Part shown: positions 7,868 through 16,109 of the stretch, in pieces
Layout of the letters: each line of letters begins with the position of its first letter
Numbering within the stretch: the first letter of the stretch is position 1
Source of the DNA: Microvirga lenta
GTDB lineage: Bacteria; Pseudomonadota; Alphaproteobacteria; Rhizobiales; Beijerinckiaceae
DNA: 64,000 bases
NCBI RefSeq assembly: GCF_020532555.1
Contig: NZ_JAJBBR010000001.1
Location: 248,001-312,000 of the forward strand
Reading direction: 5' to 3'
The notes under the pieces: generated by a model
What the model was told of the DNA's origin: nothing
Seen by the model: only the letters and a program-made list of their open reading frames with translations
The model's database searches: none
Made by a program: the position numbers and the translations under genes

Positions 7868-9715
7868 TCAGTTTGCCGCCGTTTTCTCGGCTCCGAGGAA
7901 GCCTCCGGACTGGCGCCGCCAGAGCCGTGCATAGAGTCCGCCGCGCCGCAGGAGCTCCGCGTGGCTGCCCTCCTCCACGATGCGCCCCTGGTCGATGACG
8001 ATGAGCCGGTCCAGGGCCGCGATGGTGGACAGCCGGTGGGCGATGGCGATGACCGTCTTGCCCGCCATGAGGGTCGAGAGCGATTCCTGGATGGCGCCCT
8101 CCACCTCGGAATCCAGGGCCGAGGTGGCCTCGTCCAGCACGAGAATGGGGGCATCCTTCAGGATCACCCGAGCGATGGCGATGCGCTGGCGCTGCCCGCC
8201 GGAGAGCTTCACGCCCCGCTCGCCCACATGGGCGTCGTATCCGCGCCGGCCCCGGTGGTCCTCCAGCTCCATGATGAAGTCGTGGGCATGGGCCAGCCGC
8301 GCCGCCTGCTCGATCTCCCGCTCCCGGGCATCGGGCCGGCCATAGGCGATGTTGTCGCGGATCGACCGGTGCAGCAGGGAGGTGTCCTGGGTCACCATGG
8401 CGATGGAGGCCCGCAGGGAATCCTGTCTGACCCGGGCGATGTCCTGCCCGTCGATCAGGATCCGCCCGCTCTCCAGATCGTGGAGGCGCAGGAGGAGCGA
8501 GGTGATCGTGGTCTTGCCGGCGCCGCTCGTGCCCACGAGGCCGACCTTCTCCCCGGCGCGGATCGTGAGGCTCAGGTCCTCGATGACCCCGTCCTCCCGG
8601 CCGTAATGGAACGACACGTGGTCGAAGCGCACCTCCCCCTGCGTCACTTCGAGCTGCGGCGCGTCCGGCGCATCCACGATGCCGTGGGGGCGGGCGATGG
8701 TCTCCATGCTCTCCTGAACGACCCCGATATTCTCGAAGACATCGCGGACCGTGTGCATGACCCAGCCCGACATGGCGAGGATGCGCATGACGAGGGCAAG
8801 CCCGGCCGCCGTCTCGCCGCTGGTCATGAGCCCCCGGCTCCAGAGGGAAACCGCCAGCCCCCCGGTCGCCACGAGCAGCGCGCTGTTCATGAAGGCGAGA
8901 ATGCCTGCCACGCCCGTGTTGAGGCGCAGGGAATCGAGGAAGGCCTTGGTGTTGGAGGCCAGGGCCTCGCTGACGGCCGAGCGCTCTTCCGCCGCGCGGG
9001 CGAAGAGCTTGACGGTAAGGATATTGGTGTAGCTGTCGACCACCCGCCCCACGAGGGCCGAGCGGGTATTGGCCACGGCCAGGGAGCGGACTTTCGCGCG
9101 GGGCACGAAATAATACAGCAGAGCCATGTAGCCGAGGATCCAGAGCCCCATGGGAAGGGCGAGCCACGGGCTCACGCTCGAAAACACACCGAGAGCCGTC
9201 AAGGCGAAGATCGCCACGTAGAGCAGGGTGTCGAGAACCGTGACCGCGATGGACCGGATCGCCCCGCCCGCCTGCATGATCCGGTTGGAGAGCCGTCCGG
9301 CGAAGTCAGCCTGGAAATAGCCCAGGGCGTGGCCGAGCGTGTAGACGTGGGTCCGCCAGCGGATCATGTTGGTGGTCTGCGGCACGATGATCTGGTTCGA
9401 CACCAGGCCGTGCACGAAATGCAGGACGGGCCTCACCAGGAGGATCGCGGCGCCCACCAGCAGGAGGGTGTTTCCGTGGTCGGACCAGATCCGCTCGGGG
9501 CTCGACCGGGTCAGGAGGTCGACCAGCCAGCCGATCAAAAGATAGAGAGACGCCTCGAACAGCCCGACGAGCAGGGCGATCACGAAGAGCAGGACGAACC
9601 AGAAGCGGACAGGCTTCAGGTAGGACCAGGCGAACCGGCCGACCGTGTTCGGAGGCGTCCTGCTCTCGTCGAACGGGGCGAAAGGATCGATCTGCTTTTC
9701 AAACCAGTGAAACAT
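7868..9715 (-). CDS. ABC transporter, fused permease and ATP-binding protein
   Basis: 615 residues. An N-terminal six-helix exporter domain (from about residue 40 to 340) is followed by a nucleotide-binding domain with Walker A GTSGAGKTT (near 400), signature LSGGQRQR and Walker B ILVLDEATSALD. This is the MsbA/MdlB-like exporter architecture that works as a dimer in the inner membrane; the exported compound is unknown. The frame is open 38 codons further, but ATG 9715 (MFHWFEKQIDPF) matches the usual beginning of the family. It is divergent from trmL and 187 bases upstream of petA; no functional link to bc1 is evident. Confidence 0.92.
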   Translation of the reverse strand: MFHWFEKQIDPFAPFDESRTPPNTVGRFAWSYLKPVRFWFVLLFVIALLVGLFEASLYLLIGWLVDLLTRSSPERIWSDHGNTLLLVGAAILLVRPVLHFVHGLVSNQIIVPQTTNMIRWRTHVYTLGHALGYFQADFAGRLSNRIMQAGGAIRSIAVTVLDTLLYVAIFALTALGVFSSVSPWLALPMGLWILGYMALLYYFVPRAKVRSLAVANTRSALVGRVVDSYTNILTVKLFARAAEERSAVSEALASNTKAFLDSLRLNTGVAGILAFMNSALLVATGGLAVSLWSRGLMTSGETAAGLALVMRILAMSGWVMHTVRDVFENIGVVQESMETIARPHGIVDAPDAPQLEVTQGEVRFDHVSFHYGREDGVIEDLSLTIRAGEKVGLVGTSGAGKTTITSLLLRLHDLESGRILIDGQDIARVRQDSLRASIAMVTQDTSLLHRSIRDNIAYGRPDAREREIEQAARLAHAHDFIMELEDHRGRRGYDAHVGERGVKLSGGQRQRIAIARVILKDAPILVLDEATSALDSEVEGAIQESLSTLMAGKTVIAIAHRLSTIAALDRLIVIDQGRIVEEGSHAELLRRGGLYARLWRRQSGGFLGAEKTAAN

Positions 9716-9812
9716 CCCGATCCCCGATTCCTGACTCCCGGCCCTTGCTTTAACACGACGGCCGGCGAAGCGTTCACTTGACGTGAGGGCGCCCTGCCCC
9801 GATGACGCTTCC

Positions 9813-10307
9813 ATGCCCCGCCTTGCCATCTACCAGCCCGACATCGCGCAGAACACCGGCACCATGGTGCGCCTGGCCGCCTGCCTCGGCGTGCCGGTCG
9901 AGATCATCGAGCCGGCCGGGTTCGACGTGTCGGACCGGAACCTGCGCCGCTCCGGCATGGATTATCTCGAGCGCGCCGCGATCACGCGCCACATCTCGTG
10001 GCGGACCTTCGAGGCCTGGCGTCGGGAGGCCGGGGGCCGGCTGATCCTTGCCACGACGAAAGGCGCCGTGCCCTATACCGCCCTTGCCTACGAGCCCGGA
10101 GACATCATTCTCGTCGGACGGGAATCCGCCGGCGTCCCCGACGAGGTGCACGGCGCGGCCGATGCCCGGGTCGTGATTCCCATGCAGCCGGGCCTGCGCT
10201 CGCTGAACGTCGCCGTCACCGCCGCCATGATCCTCGGGGAAGCCTTGCGTCAGACCCATTCGTTTCCCCATCCCGCCATTCCAGACAACCGAAGCGACCC
10301 CACATGA
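9813..10307 (+). CDS. trmL: tRNA (cytidine(34)-2'-O)-methyltransferase
   Basis: 164 residues of the SPOUT (knotted) methyltransferase fold. Marks: [19 protein letters not shown] at the N-terminus, [15 protein letters not shown], and the C-terminal knot segment [19 protein letters not shown]. It uses S-adenosylmethionine to methylate the wobble ribose of certain leucine tRNAs. ATG 9813 gives the family's usual start ([14 protein letters not shown]); an upstream in-frame start adds ten unrelated residues. Its stop overlaps the hemF start (ATGA), indicating coupled translation. Confidence 0.92.
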   Translation: MPRLAIYQPDIAQNTGTMVRLAACLGVPVEIIEPAGFDVSDRNLRRSGMDYLERAAITRHISWRTFEAWRREAGGRLILATTKGAVPYTALAYEPGDIILVGRESAGVPDEVHGAADARVVIPMQPGLRSLNVAVTAAMILGEALRQTHSFPHPAIPDNRSDPT

Positions 10308-11200
10308 CCGACAAAGCCGCCATCGAGCACCTTCAAACCGAAGCCCCCGCCTGGTTCGTGTCCCTGCGGGACCGGATCTGCGCCGCCTTCGAGGCGCTGG
10401 AGGACGAGGTGTCGGCGCCCCTCCCGCCGGAGGCGTCGGAGCCCGGGCGCTTCGAGCGCAAGCCCTGGGAGCGCAGGGACCATAACGGCAATCCCGGCGG
10501 CGGGGGCGTCATGTCGATGATGCGCGGGCGCGTCTTCGAGAAGGTGGGCGTGCATGTCTCGACCGTGCACGGCGAGTTCGCGCCGGAATTCCGCGGCCAA
10601 ATCCCCGGCTCGGACCAGGACCCGCGCTTCTGGGCGTCCGGCATCTCCCTCATCGCCCATCCCTGGAACCCCAACGTGCCGACCGTACACATGAACACCC
10701 GCTTCGTCGTGACCACGAAGCCGTGGTTCGGCGGCGGCGCGGATCTCACGCCCGTCCTGGACCGGCGCCGCACCCAGGACGATCCCGACACCCTGGCCTT
10801 CCACGCAGCGTTCAAGGAGGCCTGCGACCGGCACGGCCCGGCCGCGGATTACGCGAAATACAAGGCCTGGTGCGACGAGTACTTCTTCCTGAAGCACCGC
10901 AACGAGCCCCGCGGCATCGGCGGCATCTTCTACGATTATCACTGGACCGGCGACGCGGACGCGGATCTCGCCTTCACCCGGGAGGTGGGCGAGGCCTTCC
11001 TGAAGATCTATCCGGAGATCGTCCGGCGCAACGCGGGCACCCCCTGGACGGAAGCCGACAGGGTCGAGCAGCAGGTGCGGCGCGGACGCTACGTGGAGTT
11101 CAACCTGCTCTACGACCGGGGCACGATCTTCGGCCTGAAGACCGGCGGCAACATCGAGTCGATCCTCTCGTCCATGCCGCCGACCGTGCGCTGGCCGTAA
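10304..11200 (+). CDS. hemF: Oxygen-dependent coproporphyrinogen III oxidase
   Basis: 298 residues, normal length. It decarboxylates coproporphyrinogen III to protoporphyrinogen IX using oxygen in aerobic heme synthesis. Recognisable segments are [61 protein letters not shown] and [32 protein letters not shown] with the invariant C-terminal loop. It is translated from an ATGA overlap with trmL and converges with the CCA gene 3 bases later. The heme supply role fits an organism with a bc1 chain, but co-location is not proof of co-regulation. Confidence 0.97.
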   Translation: MTDKAAIEHLQTEAPAWFVSLRDRICAAFEALEDEVSAPLPPEASEPGRFERKPWERRDHNGNPGGGGVMSMMRGRVFEKVGVHVSTVHGEFAPEFRGQIPGSDQDPRFWASGISLIAHPWNPNVPTVHMNTRFVVTTKPWFGGGADLTPVLDRRRTQDDPDTLAFHAAFKEACDRHGPAADYAKYKAWCDEYFFLKHRNEPRGIGGIFYDYHWTGDADADLAFTREVGEAFLKIYPEIVRRNAGTPWTEADRVEQQVRRGRYVEFNLLYDRGTIFGLKTGGNIESILSSMPPTVRWP

Positions 11201-11203
11201 CGC

Positions 11204-12463
11204 TCAGCCCTGGGCCTCGGCCTGCTCCAGGATCCGCCGGAGCAGGTCCTTGGCGTAGGCCCCATCCGTCCTGCAGCCCTCCGCCAGCCACGCCTGGCGG
11301 GCTTGCGACATCAGTTCGCCCACCCTCGGCCCCTTCTCGATGCCGCCCGCGACGAGATCGGCACCCCGCAGCGGAAAGACCGGCACCGGCTCGGCTCCGC
11401 TGCGGAAGCTCTTCAGCGCCTCCCAGGCATCCCGCTGCACGACGGGCAGGGGCTCCCCCGCGGTCGCGATCAGCACAGGCGCGACGGTCTCAGTCCCATG
11501 TTCCGCGACGAGGCGGCGGATGGCCGCGGCGTCCAGCGGCAGGGGCCTCGTCTTCAGCAGGGCGACGAGTCTGCCGTAGCTCGCGAGCCTGCGATGCTCC
11601 TCGTTGGAAAGGCGCAGCCGCTCCCGCAGCCGGTCGGCATCCTCCTCCGTCAGGACCGCCAGGGCCGCCAGGCGCCAGATGGAGACCGGCCCGCCGTCAT
11701 CGGTCGCCGCGATCCTGCCGAAGCGCCCGAACTCCGCAACTCCCGCCAGGATCCAGGTCAGGAAGCCGTGATCGGCGAGGACGCGGACCGTGTCCTCGGC
11801 CCGGCGCGCCGCCAGCAGCTTCATGAGTTCGTGCCTGATCCTCTCGCGGGAGAGGATCGTCAGCCCCTGCCTCTCGGCCCCTGATGCCGCAAGCCCCTCC
11901 GCATCCGGCTCGCCCTGGGCGTATTCCGCATGGAAGCGGAAGAAGCGCAGGATGCGCAGGTAGTCCTCGCGGATACGCTTGTGCGCATCGCCGATGAAGC
12001 GCACGCGCCGGGCGGCGAGGTCGGCGGCGCCGTTCGTATAATCGTGCAGACGCCCGTCGAGGCCGAGCGACAGGGCGTTGATGGTGAAGTCCCGCCGCTT
12101 CGCGTCGGTCTCGAAATCGCGACCGAAGCGAACGACCGCGTGGCGCCCGTCCGTTTCCACATCCTCCCGCAGGGTCGTCACCTCGAAGGGCTCGCCCTCG
12201 ACGATCACCGTGATCGTGCCGTGTTCGATCCCCGTCGGCACCGGCTTGAAGCCGGCCGCTGCGGCGAGCTTCGCCATGAGGTCGGGCGTCGCCGTCGTGG
12301 CGCAGTCCACTTCCGTGACGGGACGCCCCAGAAGCGCGTTGCGCACGGCGCCGCCGACGATGCGCGTTTCCTCCTCGCCGGTGTTGAAGGCTTCGAGAAG
12401 GCGGCGCAGCGGGGCCCGCCGAAGAAGGTCTTTCAGGGCATCCTGATGGAGCGATGGGATCAC
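11204..12463 (-). CDS. cca: CCA tRNA nucleotidyltransferase (poly-A polymerase family)
   Basis: 419 residues. The N-terminal nucleotidyltransferase head has RIVGGAVRNALLG followed by EVDCATTATPD, and RRDFTINALSLG; RIREDYLRILRFFRFHAEY marks the neck. It adds or repairs the 3' CCA of tRNAs. The first acidic residue of the usual D-x-D metal site is Glu (EVD), a conservative change. GTG 12463 is chosen because it overlaps the DUF6111 stop as GTGA; an upstream in-frame ATG at 12622 would run through that gene. Last gene of a four-gene overlapped operon with DUF1285, NUDIX and DUF6111. Confidence 0.93.
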   Translation of the reverse strand: MIPSLHQDALKDLLRRAPLRRLLEAFNTGEEETRIVGGAVRNALLGRPVTEVDCATTATPDLMAKLAAAAGFKPVPTGIEHGTITVIVEGEPFEVTTLREDVETDGRHAVVRFGRDFETDAKRRDFTINALSLGLDGRLHDYTNGAADLAARRVRFIGDAHKRIREDYLRILRFFRFHAEYAQGEPDAEGLAASGAERQGLTILSRERIRHELMKLLAARRAEDTVRVLADHGFLTWILAGVAEFGRFGRIAATDDGGPVSIWRLAALAVLTEEDADRLRERLRLSNEEHRRLASYGRLVALLKTRPLPLDAAAIRRLVAEHGTETVAPVLIATAGEPLPVVQRDAWEALKSFRSGAEPVPVFPLRGADLVAGGIEKGPRVGELMSQARQAWLAEGCRTDGAYAKDLLRRILEQAEAQG

Positions 12464-12717
12464 TTGAACTGCCCCGGAACGATGCGCCCGTTCTCGACAT
12501 GGCTCGGCACATAGGCGCCCGTCTGCCGATCGGCGAACAGACCTGCCGAGAAAAGGGAGATCACCACGAAGGTCAAGCCGGCGATGATGAGCCACACCGA
12601 CTGGTCGCTCCAGGAGGACCATACCAGCGGATTGCGGCGGCGGATCATGAGATAGACGGCATAAGCGACGAAAGGCAGGAGAAACAGCACCAGTTCCTGA
12701 AGAATCGCTCGCGTCAT
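12460..12717 (-). CDS. DUF6111-like small membrane protein
   Basis: 85 residues: MTRAILQELVLFLLPFVAYAVYLMIRRR gives one membrane helix with a basic tail, SVWLIIAGLTFVVISLFSAGLF gives a second, and the short end contains GAYVPSHVENGRIVPGQFK. This matches the small two-helix proteins conserved beside the CCA transferase in Rhizobiales; the function is unknown. ATG overlaps the NUDIX stop (ATGA) and its own stop overlaps the GTG of cca (GTGA), so its translation is coupled on both sides. Confidence 0.8.
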   Translation of the reverse strand: MTRAILQELVLFLLPFVAYAVYLMIRRRNPLVWSSWSDQSVWLIIAGLTFVVISLFSAGLFADRQTGAYVPSHVENGRIVPGQFK

Positions 12718-13352
12718 GAAGTATAGAGCCTTTCGTACAGATTGCGGATGATCCCCGCCGTTACCCCCCAGATGTAGCGCCCCTCGTAGGGAATTGCATA
12801 GTAGCGGCGCTGGCGCCCCTGCCACTCCCGGGCATGGAGCTCGTGATGGGCGGGATTCATCAGGAAGCCCAGAGGCACCTCGAAGGTATCGGCCACCTCG
12901 TGCGGATTGAGGCTGAGCCGGTAGGACGGCGTCACCTTCGCGACGAGAGGCATGACGAGATAGTTCGTGGTGGAGAGATAGGGGTCGAGGAAACCCAGCG
13001 GAGCGATGAAGCGGCTCTCGAGGCCGATTTCCTCCTGGGCCTCGCGATAGGCCGCGGCTGCGACGGAAGCGTCCGTCGGGTCGACACGCCCCCCGGGAAA
13101 GGCGATCTGTCCCGAGTGCTGGCGCAGATTGGCGGCCCTTTCCGTGAACAGCAGCGTCGGCTCCTGGCGCATCACCACAGGGACGAGCACGGCCGCCGCC
13201 TTGGGGTTCAGAGGATGGACCAGGGGAATGCCGTCGAGCGAGTGGTCGCCCCTCGGATTGGCGAGCGCGTCCGTCGCGTCGGGCGGCTCCGGCCGCAGGC
13301 GCTCGGCCGCCAGGCTGAGGAAATCCGCCGCATCGAGCTCCGTGGCCGCCAT
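12714..13352 (-). CDS. NUDIX hydrolase, probable coenzyme A pyrophosphatase
   Basis: 212 residues. The NUDIX box is FPGGRVDPTDASVAAAAYREAQEEIGL, preceded by LRQHSGQIAFPGG, the extended motif characteristic of CoA diphosphatases of the NudL/Nudt7 type. These cleave CoA or oxidised CoA to phosphopantetheine and 3',5'-ADP. The expected first Glu of the classical box is occupied by Asp, as often in this subgroup. The ATG overlaps the DUF1285 stop by one base (TGATG) and the stop overlaps the DUF6111 start, so the operon is tightly coupled. Confidence 0.87.
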   Translation of the reverse strand: MAATELDAADFLSLAAERLRPEPPDATDALANPRGDHSLDGIPLVHPLNPKAAAVLVPVVMRQEPTLLFTERAANLRQHSGQIAFPGGRVDPTDASVAAAAYREAQEEIGLESRFIAPLGFLDPYLSTTNYLVMPLVAKVTPSYRLSLNPHEVADTFEVPLGFLMNPAHHELHAREWQGRQRRYYAIPYEGRYIWGVTAGIIRNLYERLYTS

Positions 13353-13951
13353 CAGGAGGCGCTCAGTTCGGAGGCGGGCGCGATGGGAAAGAACGCGTCC
13401 TTCACGTGCACGCCGAAGAGCGCCTCGCCGTCCCGCGTCTCCTCCTCTCCCAGGGCGATCAGGTCCAGGGCGAGCGCCCGCGTCGCCCGCGCCCACAGAT
13501 CGCCTCGGATCAGCACGTAGGGCCTGACGCCGCCGCCCGCATCCCGCTCGAAACGCAGGGGGTGATCGGGCCCCGCCTGCACCACGTCGTCCACGTTGGT
13601 GCGGAAGGCGATCTGCCGGCCGCGCCCCTCCCCTTCGACCGCCATTTCCACCGCCAGGAACGGCACGTCCTCCACCACGATCCCCACCCGCTCCACCGGG
13701 GTGACGAGGACGTAGCGCTCCGGATCCTTGCGGAGCACGGTCGAGAACAGCCGCACGAGAGCCGGGCGGTTGATGGGGGTGCCCATGTAGAACCAGGTGC
13801 CGTCGGCGGCGATGCGCATGTCGATCTCGCCGCAATAGGCCGGGTTCCAGCGCTCGACCGGGGGAGGCCCCTTGCGGCCGGCATCGGGACCGAGCGCCTC
13901 GACGAGGCGGGCCAGGGCGCTTCCTGGAGGAGGGGCTGAGGGATCGGTCAT
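13352..13951 (-). CDS. DUF1285-family protein
   Basis: 199 residues. Recognised by PVERWNPAYCGEIDMRIAADGTWFYMGTPINRPALVRLFSTVLRKD and the later VGIVVEDVPFLAVEM. Members are small soluble proteins of unknown function found in alpha- and gammaproteobacteria. No signal peptide and no catalytic motif that I can name. It is the first gene of the DUF1285-NUDIX-DUF6111-cca operon and is divergent from the MoxR operon across a 200-bp intergenic region, an arrangement that recurs in Rhizobiales. Confidence 0.85.
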   Translation of the reverse strand: MTDPSAPPPGSALARLVEALGPDAGRKGPPPVERWNPAYCGEIDMRIAADGTWFYMGTPINRPALVRLFSTVLRKDPERYVLVTPVERVGIVVEDVPFLAVEMAVEGEGRGRQIAFRTNVDDVVQAGPDHPLRFERDAGGGVRPYVLIRGDLWARATRALALDLIALGEEETRDGEALFGVHVKDAFFPIAPASELSAS

Positions 13952-14151
13952 GACATAAGCGTGAACAATAAAAAGGTTTTCGAGGATCGACGAACGGCCG
14001 TCATTCGCTACTTCCTAGAGCATAGTGTCACGAAACACACCGTCCAGCTCGCCACTCCCTCAAGCTGCGTCGCATCGACCCGCTTGCATATGGATGTCGA
14101 CCGAAGGCACACTAGCCGCGGGGGCGGATGCTATTGAGTGGAGATAACCTC

Positions 14152-15168
<1,017 letters not shown>

Positions 15169-15179
15169 GGATTCCCATC

Positions 15180-16106
15180 ATGGCCCGTGTCCGGGTCCTT
15201 TCCGAAGACGCGCGCCTTCCCGGCCGCACCGAGACGGAAAACGCCCTCACCCTGGCGCAGCGGATGCCGCGCCTCGTCCTGGAGGCGCGGCGCGTCGCCG
15301 CCAGCCTGTCGCACGGCGTCCACGGCCGCCGCCGCGCGGGCGTGGGAGAGAGCTTCTGGCAGTTCCGGCCCTTCGTGGCCGGGGAGGCCGCGCACCGGAT
15401 CGACTGGCGCCGCTCCGGACGCGACGACCGGCTCTACGTGCGCGAGCGGGAATGGGAAACAGCCCAGACCATCTGGTTCTGGATCGACCGCTCGGCCTCC
15501 ATGGGCTTCTCGTCGGACCTCGCCCAGGCGTCCAAGATCGAGCGCGGCATCGTGCTCGGCCTCGCCCTGGCGAACTGCTTCGTCGAGGCCGGCGAACGGG
15601 CGGGGATGCTCGGCCTGATGGCGCCTCGCGCCTCGCGCCGCATCACGGAAGTGATGGCGCAGACCATGGTCGCGGACCGCACCGCGCTTGAAGATGATCT
15701 GCCGCCGCAGGCACCGATCGCGCCGCTTCACGAGGCCGTCCTGATCAGCGACTTCCTTTCGCCTCCGCGCGAGATCGCGACCGTGGTCGAAGGCATTTCC
15801 AGCCGGGGCGCACGCGGGCATCTGGTGATGGTCGTCGATCCCGTGGAGGAGACCTTCCCGTTCCAGGGCCAGGCCATCCTGCACGATCTGGAGGACGGCG
15901 TGTCCCTGCGGATCGGCGACGCCGTTTCCTGGGGCCGCGCCTATCGGGAGCGCATCGCCCGCCACCGGGCGGAACTCGAGGAGATGGCCCGCCGCCGGGG
16001 CTGGACCGTGACCATCCATCGGACCGACCGCCCAGCGAGCGAAGCCGCCCTGCGCATTCTGACCCTCGTATCCGCATCCCGCGGCGCCACCATGGGAGGG
16101 CGCTAG
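15180..16106 (+). CDS. DUF58-domain protein (MoxR partner)
   Basis: 308 residues. The DUF58 hallmark FVAGEAAHRIDWRRSGRDDRLYVREREWE is at about 60-95, followed by a von Willebrand A-like segment with IDRSASMGFSS (a MIDAS-type D-x-S-x-S) and LISDFLSPPREI. Such proteins bind MoxR ATPases and possibly metal-dependent ligands. No membrane helix is obvious. It follows moxR by 11 bases and is 3 bases before the next gene, so it is clearly in the operon. Confidence 0.9.
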   Translation: MARVRVLSEDARLPGRTETENALTLAQRMPRLVLEARRVAASLSHGVHGRRRAGVGESFWQFRPFVAGEAAHRIDWRRSGRDDRLYVREREWETAQTIWFWIDRSASMGFSSDLAQASKIERGIVLGLALANCFVEAGERAGMLGLMAPRASRRITEVMAQTMVADRTALEDDLPPQAPIAPLHEAVLISDFLSPPREIATVVEGISSRGARGHLVMVVDPVEETFPFQGQAILHDLEDGVSLRIGDAVSWGRAYRERIARHRAELEEMARRRGWTVTIHRTDRPASEAALRILTLVSASRGATMGGR

Positions 16107-16109
16107 TTC

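Noticed and set aside
7961-9781. 606-aa antisense frame opposite the ABC exporter gene, and the 591-aa frame at 7392-9167
   Set aside because: Both are shadows of the exporter or petA; the sense protein has intact ATPase motifs.
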